A DNA stretch of 64,000 nt from Astropecten irregularis (Eukaryota; Echinodermata; Asteroidea; Paxillosida; Astropectinidae), in NCBI GenBank assembly GCA_963971285.1, contig OZ020244.1, positions 3,906,001 through 3,970,000 on the forward strand, read 5' to 3'. Each line of letters starts with the position of its first letter. Position 1 is the first letter of the stretch. Positions 1 to 11,069 of this stretch are shown piece by piece. A program made the translations under genes and the position numbers. A model generated the notes under the pieces. It had not been told where the DNA came from, made no database searches, and was given only the letters and a program-made list of their open reading frames with translations.

Positions 1-60
1 GACTTGGCGAGATAAATTATGTGTTTATCTGGATATTAAGTGAAATGGCACTCGTGTATA
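1..60 (-). mobile_element. MITE family D, end fragment at window edge
   Basis: GACTTGGCGAGATAAATTAT, then TATCTGGAT and AATGGCACTCGTG, matches the terminal ~60 bases of the D elements at 1811-2256 and 30037-30465. The rest is outside the window. Confidence 0.7.
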
Positions 61-335
61 TAGCACATGCATGTTGTCAGAGGTGTCTCAACTCTAATTG
101 TACTGGCGAAACCTCAACCAGTCACCTGCCCAAGCTCTCAATGTGGCAATCTCCATCTTAGAACAACCTTCAAGTTGTCTCCATTATTAAAACAGGAACA
201 CCAACCGAGAACCCCGTCCAAGGCTGTCGAATAATTAAATCACAAGCACATCTCTTGAATAGGGCTAATGAAAACACGTCACATGATGAGTCGGTGCTTG
301 GACCCCTGTGAAGATCCCCTTGTCCCGATATTTAA

Positions 336-693
336 AGGCACTATCATACTTTGGTAGCATACCAAAACAGAAATGTTCACAGATTTACGTAGAGCTTACA
401 GGGTATAAAGATGGTGGTGGTAGAAACATACCGTTAACATTTTTCTGCATGAAATGCTGTTTTTATATCCAGAAAAGAGTAAAACCAAAATTATTTTTGA
501 TCTTTTAATTAAAGATAAAAAATAAAAGGGTGAAAAGACTTAAGAAATATTGTGGCCGTTTTTCATTGTTTTCTCAAAAATTGGGCACCGTATGGGACTG
601 AATTTTTCACAGATGACTGTTACTGTATCTTCCTTGATATTTTTGCCCATGAATCTGTATTTCTTTGACAAAAACCATAGTATGATACTACCT
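336..693 (+). mobile_element. MITE family A, full length
   Basis: This is a reference copy of the A layout: left end like AGGTAGTATCATACTTTGGT, then the shared half (CACAGATTTACGTA, GGTAGAAACATACCGTTAA), a central TTTTGATCT...AGAT hairpin, then the A-specific half (GGCACCGTATGGGACTGA, GATGACTGTTACTGTATC) and the inverted end. The left flank is TTAA (332-335). It directly abuts a B-family element. There is no coding capacity. Confidence 0.85.
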
Positions 694-695
694 AT

Positions 696-1041
696 ATAGG
701 TAATAAGACATGATTGGTAAAGATCACAGAACAGCACTCACACTTTGTCTGATTATACATAAAATGATGAACCTGTGAAGATTTGAGCTCAATCGCACAT
801 TTTGAGTCACGAGGAACTAGCGAAAATCCGACTCAAATTGTTGTATAAGACACTGAAAGAAAGGTTTCGATCTTACCCCGAGCTTAAAACTGTTTGGTCT
901 TTGTTTGACTAATTTCTGGATAAATACACCATTTCAGGCGGACATATTTTAACGGTATGCTTCTACCAGCACCATCTTCATACCCTGAAGGTTATACGTA
1001 AATCTGTGAACATTTCTGTTTGGGTATGCTACCAATCCTGT
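696..1041 (-). mobile_element. MITE family B, abutting A and F copies
   Basis: The B-specific half (GATTGGTAAAGATCACAGAA, TTGAGCTCAATCGCACATTT, GAGTCACGAG) is joined to the shared half in reverse (TTTCTGGATAAATACACC, TTCTACCAGCACCATCTTC). It ends ACCAATCCTGT, immediately followed by an F element. Confidence 0.8.
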
Positions 1042-1186
1042 GGTCGATTTCACCAAACTCCTCGTATCTTACCATTAATCGTAGGACTTTTTATGCATTG
1101 AAGCCCTACGTGGGATAGGTCCCGTACGATGGGTTATCCATCGTAACTCGAGTTACGATCGATCGCAGGGCTTCGTGAAATCGACC
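1042..1186. mobile_element. MITE family F
   Basis: GGTCGATTTCACCAAACTCC and CTTCGTGAAATCGACC are inverted ends, with internal CGTAACTCGAGTTACGATCG. About 145 bp, no coding content. Confidence 0.8.
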
Positions 1187-1407
1187 CTGCACTGTACCTT
1201 TAACAAGTTCAATGGATTCTTGGTCGCATGCATCTCGGTCAATCGGTCATCCACAACAAGCTTCATAAAGATGAAAGTTGAAACACTGCCATGAGGTGTA
1301 ATTGATTAAGACATGTCCAACAATTGATAAAGGGCATCCATAGAACGTAGACAGGTGTATGGACATTTCCCCGAGTCTCACTCGCTCGTGTAGATGTAGT
1401 ACCATGT

Positions 1408-1739
1408 AGGTACTATCATACTTTGGTAGAGACAGAAATCTTCACAGATTTAATTACCTATTGTATAGTGATGGTAGAAACATACCGTTAAAATTGTTCT
1501 GCCTGAAAATGCTGTATTTCTCCAGAAATTAGTAAAACAACGACCGAAAATCTTTTTGATCTTTTAAAAGATCAAGAATAAAAGAGAAAAGACTTAGGAC
1601 TAAGAAATACTAGTGTGGCGGTTTTCACTGTTTCTTTCACTGAAACTTTCACAAATGACTGTTACTGTATCTTCCGCCTAGGTATTTTTGCCCAAGAATC
1701 TGCATTTCTTTGACAAAAACCAAAGTATGATATTACCTT
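1408..1739 (+). mobile_element. MITE family A
   Basis: It starts AGGTACTATCATACTTTGGT and ends AAAGTATGATATTACCTT, with both the shared and A-specific halves. The A-specific half has a short internal deletion, losing GTGGGCACCGTATGGGA. Confidence 0.8.
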
Positions 1740-1810
1740 CAATGTAGCTAAACAGTTAAGAACCATTTCAGCCATAAACGGGCAAAGTAGCTTCCAGAAT
1801 ATGGTTCTTA

Positions 1811-2256
1811 TACGGAGCTCCACGAGTGCCATTCCACTTGTCCAGATAACCACATAATTTATCTCGCCAAGACAACTTTTGGAGTGGTAAAAGTCGTCTT
1901 GTCTCAATAATCATCTCAACAAGATGACTTTTAGCGAAAACGATAAGTCGACTTGTCCCGATGATTGTATCTGGCCAAGTTAACGAAGTGGATTTAAAAA
2001 GTCGTTTTATCCTGATAAGTAACTTCAGTTCTAGTAAGTCGTTTTGCAAGATCATCTATCAGGGCAAGTCGACTTCCTTCTTTCAGTTAGTCGTGTTGGT
2101 GATAAAAATTATTACTTCTTAGTTTTCACTTAAAGTCATCTTGCACGGATTAATCATCCTGATTGATAAGTCGACTTTTAGGGCTTAATAAGTCGACTTG
2201 GCGAGATAAATTATATGGTTATCTGGATAAGTGGAATGGCATTCATGGAGCACCGT
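1811..2256. mobile_element. MITE family D (GTCGAC-rich palindrome element)
   Basis: Ends CGGAGCTCCACGAGTGCC and its inverted copy are flanked by TA, and subterminal GATAACCACATAATTTATC is also inverted. The interior is many short blocks built on AAGTCGACTT joined by DNA like GATAAATTAT. No coding sequence. The TA flanks would fit a Tc1/mariner-type origin, but this is unproven. Confidence 0.75.
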
Positions 2257-3308
2257 AGATTCTGGCTCGCGATGCCAACCTGAAAATATTCGCTAAGATT
2301 TAATCAGTGACAAGACAAGTGTGAAGCATCGTGCTCAGCCGACGCAAAATTCTCTTAAGTTTGGCTCTCATCCAAGGTGATTCTGCTCTTCTAATCCTTC
2401 TAATCTGTTCAATCATGCTAAGCCCACATTTCCCACGCAACGATTTTCTCCGAATTCGCCGAAACTGCTTGAATTATCACCGGGAATTGAGACCCTGTCC
2501 CTGAAATTGTACATCCGCAAGGAGCCGAGGCAAAGAACAAACCTAGATCGATCAATACTATAGAGTCCAAGGAAGGACCGCATAATATGCCGAGCATTTA
2601 GGTCACGTTAATCGAGTAAACGGGGTTGGAGATTGCGCTACTGTGCGTCCCAGCTGGCCAGGCAGCCGGGGGAGCAGCAAGGGGCATGAACCCACTAGGA
2701 GACGGTCAGAGGCGCCCTTCCCCCGCACGGTGTAAATCACCGACGACCACACTCCGGCCAACTCAAAAAACCAAACAACTTAAAGAGTGGTGATTTATTC
2801 CCGTGGTGTAAGTCAATAATTCCACTGAGATGCTCGCTCGAATTGAATAAGGCAAACTCAAACCAAAGAGGTGGAGATTGTTTAAGTTATTGGTGCCATC
2901 ATTTGATTTTCCAGAAATGGCTGGCATTTTAAGTGATGACCTACGTAAATTGTGACACCATTTTAAAATTTGAACAATTTGGATGTAGCATGATGTATAC
3001 GATTAGGTTTCGAGTTTATGGATATTGGGTTGTCAATGCTAGTCATTGGAAAGGGTCGTCACATTGGTGGGCCAGGGGGAATCAGGGAAGGGTTCATGGT
3101 GAAAACTGAAAATACAAGGCTTATGGAATGGATAATGGAAGTCGCCTCGTCCAAAGTTTCACCCCTACACCTGTTTTATCAGTACATTGGCATCTATAGC
3201 ATCAACATACACGTATTCACTTACTCATCACAGAACAGGCTGCTCAATAAAAATTATTGTAAGGGAGATTGGTGAGTGGGTTGGTCGGCCCAGATAAGCT
3301 TGCATGCT
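2257..3308. other. No gene seen; apparently low-copy DNA
   Basis: Moderately GC-rich 2640-2760. An open frame at 3018-3275 has no recognisable features. No repeat seen elsewhere in the window. Confidence 0.5.
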
Positions 3309-3546
3309 GGGGCCTATTTCACAACCCTGCTTAGCATAAAAAAATCGGCTAACCATGAAATCTCTGTCAAAAAACAGGATTAACAATTAAATGTTGTGTT
3401 GGGTATGAGTTGTAATTGTTTTTTTGGCTGTTGTTCGCTGACCACGAACATCAGATGGAATTTGTAAGGGTGGTTTGTTTTATTGGGCAAGACGGTTTTG
3501 TGCTAAGCAATTATTTTGTGCTAAGCAGCTCCATGAAATTTACCCC
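3309..3546 (+). mobile_element. MITE family G
   Basis: Ends GGGGCCTATTTCACAACCCT and CATGAAATTTACCCC, subterminal TGCTTAGCA repeats, and a core with TTTGGCTGTTGTTCGCTGAC and GGTTTGTTTTATTGGGC. No coding capacity. Confidence 0.8.
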
Positions 3547-3657
3547 TTGTCAGGATCTGTTGCTTGACTCCGATTGTTTCGACCGTCAGTTGGTTGGTTT
3601 CTCTCTCTGTTTGTTTTTTTGTTGATAATTATGGTTGTCGTCCAAATGCAATTCACA

Positions 3658-3885
3658 GGCCTATTTCACGGCCCTGCTTAGCTCAAAAATCTGCTAACCA
3701 TGACATTTCTGTCTTAATAATAAAAACAGGATTAACAACCACATTTCCATGTGTTGTGTATCACTTGTGATTGATCTTTGGCTGTTGTTCCCTGACCAAA
3801 AATATAATTTTTAATGGTGGTTTGTTTTATTGGACACTTTTGTGCTAAGCAATTGTTTTGTGCTTAGCAGCTTCATGAAATTGAC
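3658..3885 (+). mobile_element. MITE family G
   Basis: GGCCTATTTCACGGCCCTGC to CTTCATGAAATTGACTC with the typical core. It is the second of three G copies in a row, separated by Gly/Thr-rich unstructured DNA that is itself duplicated (TCAGGATC...GTTTGTTTG at ~3551, 3892 and 4240). Confidence 0.75.
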
Positions 3886-3985
3886 TCATGGTCAGGATCG
3901 GTCGCTTGATTTCGATTGTTTTGACTTAGTTAGTTTCTCTGCCTGTTTGTTTGTTTGTTTGTTTGTTGATGGTTGTCATCCAGAC

Positions 3986-4237
3986 AGGCATATTTCACGG
4001 TCCTGCTTAGCACAAAAATCTGCTAACCATGAAATACCTGTCTGGTATTTAAAACAGGATTAACAACCTAAGCAATTATTTTGTGAAAGATTTGAGGCTT
4101 GGTCTCCTGATGATGACTAGCCAGGCTAGTAGAAACGTTTACGAGAAGTGCGAACGATTCTTACATGGCGTTTAGCTGCAAACCGATCCACATACCAATT
4201 ATTTTGTGCTTAGCAGCTCAATGAAATCAATGACGCC
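3986..4237 (+). mobile_element. MITE family G interrupted by the 111-bp repeat K
   Basis: GGCATATTTCACGGTCCTGC to GCTCAATGAAATCAATG. The core is replaced by the 4086-4196 insertion with its 12-bp duplication. Confidence 0.7.
4086..4196 (+). mobile_element. 111-bp insertion with degenerate hammerhead-like motif and 12-bp target duplication
   Basis: This 111-bp block interrupts a G-family MITE and is flanked by identical 12-base copies of AATTATTTTGTG (4074-4085 and 4197-4208). It matches the reverse complement of the 48 kb repeat from GTCTCCTGATGATGACTAG to the end CAAACCGATCC. At 4102-4139 it holds GTCTC, CTGATGA, T, GACTAG, a 5-base loop, CTAGT, A, GAAAC, GTT. The 3' strand of stem I is lost, so it is probably dead. 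A 12-bp duplication fits insertion by reverse transcription better than a cut-and-paste MITE. Confidence 0.6.
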
Positions 4238-4239
4238 TG

Positions 4240-5487
4240 GTCAGGATCTTTTGCTTGATTCAAATTATTTCGACTGTCACTTGGTCGGTTCCTCTTTCTG
4301 TTTGTTTGTTTGTTTGTTGGTCGGCTTGGATGGTTGTCACCCAGATGCAATTCACAGACATCTCCACATTATGTGAATCTCTGTCATCCCATGTCTTGTT
4401 AGATAATCACTTTAACCTTGACGCACGAGTATTGCAGCAATCACCATGATGGACCGGCTCGACTTGACTTCTAATAAGTGATGCATTTCCCGGGTGTCAT
4501 ATTCGGTTAGTACTCCACGGCCACACACCGGGTAGACATTAAATATCCATGCAGGGAGTCTGGCCTACACTATATCAGGAGGTGTCATATGTGCCGAGGT
4601 GCTTATGTACTTGGTGAGGCTAAAATGGTCTACTTGTGCATTGAACACTATTTCTGTGTAGGCTTCTAAAACGTATAATCAGGGTATCATTTTCCAATGT
4701 TATGTACTGAAATAAAAAGCGTTTTAGGGGGAAATGTTTGGTTATTTTGTATCAATTTACAACGATCGGCCGCATCGTTGTTTGATCTCTATATCTGCCA
4801 TATCTGTAAGAAGCTCTTACTTAATTACATTTATTGTACATTTTGTATGATAGGAAACAGCCCATCGCTGCGCATAATGCAACGAAATGCACATACCTGA
4901 ATTTGCATCCTTGTGGAAACATGGTTTTGTCTCTCGTGTACGGGAAATCGCTCCCATTTGAACCAGAATCACTTTTCTGGGTTGAAATTTCTAGTGAACG
5001 TCCCTTATATGAACTACTTCCCTTTACAACTTAAAAGTGTACCATGCAAATTCTTCCAATTCTTCTAATTCTTGAGTTAATTCCAAATCATCAGTTTCGT
5101 GAAAACCTTGTGGAGACCTATACACCTTTAGAATTTCCCTGTAGAGACATATTCAACCTATTGTGATCAGTCTGCACAAGGCATAAGATGCGTTCAAATA
5201 AATCCACATTATACTGATACATGTACATGCATTTGATATCCAAAAATACAGGAGATGTGCAGCATTCTGGCATTTGGTTAACATTTCATGTATTAAATGT
5301 TGAAGAACGTGTCTTTACAGACAGAGTTCAAGTTGGAGTTACCAGTATAGGCCTGCTCTGATGTAGATTATTGGAGTGTCTGACAGCTTGGTTATGTAGA
5401 GGTTTCTTGATATATGCACGCAGCATGTATTAATTTTGAATGTAATATTATAGGCAATGCTGTGTCCCAGTTCACCAGCGTAATCAT
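4240..5487. other. No gene seen
   Basis: AT-rich DNA with short open frames lacking motifs. TTTGTTTGTTTGTTTG stretches near 4300 echo those at 3620 and 3940. Confidence 0.5.
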
Positions 5488-5869
5488 TGGTACTCGCCAT
5501 TTAAGATACAGTAAAGGATTGGTAACATACCCATACAGAAATGGTAACAGATTTACCTGTAACTCTCAGGATATGAAGATGGTGCTGGTAGAAACATACT
5601 GTTAAAACATTTCCGCCTGAATTGCTGTATTTGTCCAGAAATAAGTAAATCAAAGACCGAAAACAGTTTTGATCTCGGGGTAAGATCAAAACCATTCTTT
5701 ATGTTTTACAAGAAAAATTAAGTCGGGTTTTCGCTATTTTCTCGTGACTCAGATGTCCGATTGAGCTCAAATTTTCACAGGTTTATTATTTCATGTACAT
5801 GTTTGATCAGACAAAGTGTGAGTGCTGTTCTGTGACCTTTACCAATCATGTACCTTTAACAGTGTCTGA
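5488..5869 (+). mobile_element. MITE family B
   Basis: AGTAAAGGATTGGTAACATA, the shared half with GGTGCTGGTAGAAACATAC, central TTTTGATCTCGGGGTAAGAT, then the B half (GTGACTCAGATGTCCGATTG, GACAAAGTGTGAGTGCTG) ending CAATCATGTACCTTTAA. Confidence 0.85.
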
Positions 5870-6246
5870 TTGAAACCTATTTCCAAATTGTGGACTGTAT
5901 ACATAATGTATTTCAAATTATCCAGCATATCTGTTTGTTGAGTATATACTGTTTCTCTCTGCATTGTTTTGTGCACATGACTTGATGGTTAGTGTGCACA
6001 GACAATCAATTTGTGTAATGCCGTACCTTGACACCATTGTGAATAATTTACACGTGCGGAGTATATGCATGCTGCACTGCAGCACTGGAGGTCTTGCAAA
6101 TTATGTGCCGTAACGATTTGACAGTCTTGGGAACACACGTAGCGACATCATTATAATAGCCTCGTTTCACCGTGCGATTGTTGTCATGGCAATTTTGTAG
6201 GCTGGCGTCTTGAAGCGACGTTTTCCCATCTCACTCCACTCCGGCC

Positions 6247-6860
6247 AAGGGCCTTTCTCAAACCTCGGCTCTGGCTCAGGCTTCGTCTCTGCCATCCATA
6301 TGCTGAAAATAAAGGTTGTGGTTTTTCATTGAAGCTGAAGCTCTGTTTTCCTATTCAAACCAGAGAATCTACATCTGAACTGCAGCCAAAAGCCTCTGTT
6401 TTGATACCCGTTATTTTAGAATGGATTCACGAAATGGTATATGAGCCTGAACACATGAGCCTGAGCAGTGAGCCTGAGCAGTGAGCCTGAGCATATGAGC
6501 CTGAGCAGTGAGCCTGAGCATATGAGCCTGAGCATATGAGCCTGAGCAGTGAGCCTGAGCAGTGAGCCTGAGCATATGAGCCTGAGCATATGAGCCTGAG
6601 CAGTGAGCCTGAGCAGTGAGCCTGAGCATATGAGCCTGAGCATATGAGCCTGAGCATTGGCCTGAGCATATGAGCCTAAACCTAAGCATGAGCCTGAGCC
6701 TGAACCTGAGCCTGAGCCTGAGCCTAACCCTGAGCCTTAGCCTGAGTATATGAGCCTGAGCCTGAGCATATGAGCCTGAGCATATGAGCCTGGGCCTGAG
6801 TCTGAGCTTGAGCCTGAGCCTGAGCCTGAGCCTGAACCTGAACCTGATCCTGAGCCTGAA

Positions 6861-6899
<39 letters not shown>

Positions 6900-7010
6900 A
6901 AGCCTAAGCCTGAGTATATGAGCCTAACATATGAGCATGAGCCTGAGCATATGAGCCTGAGCCTAAGCCTGAGCACATTTGCCTGAGCCTGAGCCCGAGC
7001 CTGAGTCTGG
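6247..7010. mobile_element. Element H with expanded GAGCCT hexamer array
   Basis: Left end AAGGGCCTTTCTCAAACCTC plus two or three hexamers, core from CCATCCATATGCTGAAAATA to GAATGGATTCACGAAATGG, then ~580 bases of GAGCCT variants, some with GAGCATATGAGCCTGAGC insert units (6430-6800). The usual right end (TTTGAAAAAGGGCC) is not visible. Open frames of Gly-Ser or Pro-Glu type here are repeat artefacts. Confidence 0.7.
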
Positions 7011-7014
7011 CTCC

Positions 7015-8907
7015 TCGTTCACCCTGACTGGCTCTCACGTCTCACCATAGATACCCTCTCAATTAGCACGATAAGTAACCAAATAACAGCACAGTAACAC
7101 AGGACACCAATCTCATTCTGACCATTGGAAAGATGCAGTCCATCATCTGCCATCCAATGCGTACTGATTTCTGTCCACACTTCCAGAGTAAATAATAACC
7201 GGACATAGCTGTCCCATTAGGGAAACAACTCGTTCAGAAATTAGGTGCAATATTCAGTCCATTCCAAAGCAATCTGACCCCGTTGTGCACAAACATCGCA
7301 TAACCATCTCCATAGCGTGTGTATAAAGTGAAGGTTATGTATTATATTTAGACTGTAGCACTTGCATTTGTGGTAGACACTAGTGTATATCTTGCTGTGC
7401 GTATATAGGTCACCCGCCTCGTTGGGCTAATTGGGTCACAATTCACATACCGATGCATTAGAAATAAAGATTATCACTGACATTAAAATATACATATATA
7501 TCCAAGGATGGCTCTGTATACATGAAATGACAGACATCGTTAATGATACATTTCATTACCATTCCTATACTAGAGCTGAGGGCATTACTCGATAAGTACC
7601 ATACTTAAAGGTACATTCAGTATCATACTTTGGTGGGAAACTCAGAAATGCCTGAAATGCTGTATTTATCCAGAAATGAGTAAAACAAAATACCGAAAAT
7701 AGTAATTTTGATCTTCGAGATCGAAACCTCACAATAACAGTTACCTTACAATTTCACGTGACAATTACAACGGTTTTTCGCTGTTTTTTTTTTTTTTTTT
7801 ACTGTTTCCAATAATTAATTGAGCTGAAAATTGCACAGGTTTGTTTTTATTTCATGACAAATCAAATTATGAACATACCCTAGCTGTTCTATCAACTTTA
7901 CCAAAGTAAGATTAAGACACAACCTTTAATAAAGGTCAGTCAATTAAGTCAATTGATTACCAGAGGAAGTACATTTTGTTTCAAGTTTACCATTTGTGGA
8001 CTTGAAACCAAGAATCGTATACATTATCATTTCACTTTTTGAAAATCCAAATGGGTTGCCATTTTAACGGTTATGTTGCTGGACGTGCAGTTTAAATATA
8101 AGCCGGATCTTATTTTCTGATTGTACTTTTGAATTTAAAGATTTTATGGACGTAGTTCTGCTTTGATTTTTAACAACAATGGTAGAGCCTATAGGATCAT
8201 TGGATACATGTATCAAATAGCATAACCATGTTCATATCACAGTTGCATATTCACTTCGAGATGGGTCTGCATATTAAAAATGTGTCACCCCATTAAACTA
8301 CTGCACATTTTGCAGGTGCTTTTATGCGTACAGGTATAGTGTTTCATTGTCCACAGTTCAGGTAAAATGCAAAATCGATGACTCGCCTACAAGGCAAGGT
8401 CTCCCCGGGTGAAAAGTTCAATTGTAACGGTACAAGAACATGCACTAGGCACGGTCGCCATTCTCGTATCATTGGTTGTGATTAGTATCCGAACACACTG
8501 CGTATTGGGTTGCAAACACTCAGACTTCACACCGTATGAAATTGAAACAAGAACCGAGTCCTTGGTCACCAGCGAACTCTGTCCGACCTAGTACGGTGAC
8601 CAGTCGATCTTGTGTCCTAAGAGTAGTCCTTGATCCTAACCGTTCCTTCATTTCAAATTCATGATATTCGGGTATCGGTTTCTGTGGTGGATTCAGGCCT
8701 CCGTACTTGTATGTGTGAACGTCTAGCGAGTTCACGTGCCAAGTTTGCACCCGTGATGAGTTTGTTTCAGATTGGTGAGGCTGTGAAGCCGTACGCATCA
8801 ATTGGCGTTTCGCACGTGCATCGCATGACGTTCTGTTTGTGAAACGCTCCACATACATCGACCGTGCTTTGCATGTAATGCTGCTTCAGGCGCGTAGCTA
8901 TAATATG
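7015..8907. other. No gene seen apart from one C-type MITE
   Basis: 8410-8860 is slightly GC-richer and open on both strands (up to 112 codons), but I see no domain, repeat or splice logic supporting coding. Confidence 0.45.
7608..7933 (-). mobile_element. MITE family C, degraded
   Basis: AAAGGTACATTCAGTATCAT start, shortened shared half (TGCCTGAAATGCTGTATTTA), then the C half (CAATTCACGTGACAATTACA-like, TTGAGCTGAAAATTGCACAG, TTCATGACAAATCAAATTAT) and ACAACCTTTAA end. Confidence 0.65.
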
Positions 8908-9146
8908 AGGCCAATTTCACCAGAGCTGCTTAGCACAAAAAAATTGCTTAGCACATACATAGCTTGCCCAATAAAACAAACCACCATTGAGAATTCCATT
9001 TGATATTCGTAGTCAGAGAACAGCTGCCAAAGAATAACCACAAGTGATACACAACACAATGAAATTGGTTTTAATCCTGTTTTTACAAAGACAGAAATAT
9101 TATGCTTAGCGAATTTTTGTGCTAAGCAGCTCTATGAAATTGGTCC
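8908..9146 (-). mobile_element. MITE family G
   Basis: GGCCAATTTCACCAGAGCTG to GCAGCTCTATGAAATTGGTC with the core reversed relative to the 3.3 kb copy (GCCCAATAAAACAAACCACC). Confidence 0.8.
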
Positions 9147-9448
9147 ATGGTCGCGCTTGAACACAAATTCGTTACGGTATAGCGAGAGCTGCCCACATTC
9201 CATATGAGTGTCAATGAACGGTGAACGCTCAACCCTACCCACTCAAACCGTCTGCTTCAAATTAAATCCGTATTATTTATGAGATTCCGTTGGAAAACTT
9301 TACATGTTTTAATCCATTCCAACTGCTCAGATAACGCGATCCGTCCAGTTCAATTGCTGTGCTCTCATCCGAATACACACCATATCATACCCCGTGTACC
9401 TCTCCCTGTGTGTTCACTTACCTTCAACCTTTCGAAGCTTTCACATTA

Positions 9449-10143
9449 AAGGTAGTATCACACTTTGGTGTTTGCCAAAGAAATGCAGATTCGTGGGCAA
9501 AAATATCAATAAAGATACAGTAACAGTCATCTGTGAAATTTTCAGTCCCATACGGTGCCGACTTTTTGAGAAAACATTGAAAAACGGCCACGGTATTTCT
9601 TAAAGGTAGTATCATACTTTGCTTTTAATCAAATGAATACAGATTTATGGGCAAAAATATCAAGACAGATACAGTAACAGTCAGTCATCTGTGAAAATTT
9701 CAGTCCCATACGGTGCCACAGTATTTCTTAAGTCTTTTTTCTTTTATTGTTGATCTTTTAAAAGATCAAACAGATTTTCGGTCGTTGTTTCTGGATAATT
9801 TCTGGATAAATACACCATTTCAGGCAGAAACATTTTAACGGTATGTTTCTACCACCACCATCTTCATACCCTGTAAGTTATACGCAAATCTGTGAACATG
9901 TCTGTTTTGGTTTCTTACCAAAGTATGATACTACCTACCTACTAGTCTTTTCACCTATATTTTTAAAAGATCAAAATTGTTTTTGGTCATTGGTTTTACT
10001 CTTTACTAGATAAATACAGCATTTCAGGCGGAAACATTTTAACGGTATGTTTCTACCATCACCATCTTCATAACCTGTAAGTTATAGGTAAATCTGTGAA
10101 GATTTCTATTTCGGTATGCTACCAAAGTAAGATACGACATTTA
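9449..10143. mobile_element. Cluster of three A-family MITEs
   Basis: 9449-9603 is the A-specific half only (TTAAAGGTAGTATCACACTT to CACGGTATTTC). 9604-9937 is a nearly complete A element in reverse, ending AAGTATGATACTACC. 9945-10143 is the shared half of a third copy, ending AAAGTAAGATACGAC. The copies follow each other with almost no spacer. Confidence 0.75.
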
Positions 10144-10488
10144 ACCTGAAATGCATACTGATATCTTGGGGTTCTATTGTAAACAATGGTAGAATACATC
10201 TTGGCACAGGGTTATCTTGATACTACACTACCAGGTATTTATTTTCTTATATCTGTATGGAATGTGTGTACTATTCTTGGCAATTTAAATGATTAATCAA
10301 ACAAGACGGAATGCGGCTTAGAAATAAGACTATTATTTCTAGCTTTTTATTATGCGCAAGTAATAATCTGCTGCAAACTGCTCATCAGCCAAAATGATGA
10401 CCTGAAATTGATAATCCCCCTTATCCTGATCCTCTCATCCATTTATTTGTACCTTCACTTGCATGTTCTTGTCCTCTTGTCATTTATC

Positions 10489-10781
10489 CTTTGAGAAAGA
10501 TCCTGCTAGGATCGAAACGTCAGGCCCTCCTAACTCTGACCATTTAGCCTTTGAGACAGATCCTGCTAGGATCGAAACATTAGGCCCTCCTAACTCTGAC
10601 CATTTAGCCTTTGAGAAAGATCCTGCAAGGATCGAAACGTCAGGCCCTCCCAACTCTGACCATCTAACCTTTGAGAAAGATCCTGCTAGGATTGAAACAT
10701 CAGGCCCTCCTAACTCTGGCCAGCCTTTGAGAAAGATCCTGCTAGGATCGAAACGCGTCAGGCCCTCATAACTGCAAGCAT
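10489..10781 (+). repeat. 60-bp minisatellite array, ~5 units, + orientation
   Basis: The exact 60-base period has a unit reading GCCTTTGAGAAAGATCCTGC, then TAGGATCGAAACGTCAGG, then CCCTCCTAACTCTGACCATT. The period is a multiple of three, so it leaves an open frame (KDPARIETSGPPNSDHLAFE) that should not be taken as a gene. Each unit holds the inverted repeat GATCCT/AGGATC and a weaker GTCAG/CTGAC pair. The leader at 10425-10488 recurs before the 24 kb array (24312-24371). The array ends in a unit with CTGCAAGC instead of CTCTGACC. Confidence 0.9.
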
Positions 10782-11069
10782 TATTATGGGACTAGTTTCT
10801 ATCATTCGAATATCTTCTTTATGTACCTTTCGTGTACATAGTCATTAATAATATCAAAAATTGATAAGGAAATTTGACATAAATCTCGTGGCAATGATGC
10901 CTATCATTTTAAGGTCTGCAAGATTCCGTGACATGGTTAGGAATAAATATTCAAAGATTATATTCTTGAACAATCTTGGAATTTGTGGTATGTGACATTT
11001 AACCCACTCCTTTTATCAGTCCGCTGTTACCGAGAACTTCACTGCGATACCATAACATTTTTTTGAAAA

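Noticed and set aside
6411..6976. Repeat open frames on the - strand
   Set aside because: Hexamer array of element H, open in all three - frames.
8520..8858. 112-codon open frame on the - strand
   Set aside because: A second frame is open opposite it; no motif or repeat supports either.
10463..10771. 102-codon frame KDPARIETSGPPNSDHLAFE repeats
   Set aside because: 60-base satellite open by period; the same frame is broken in other arrays.
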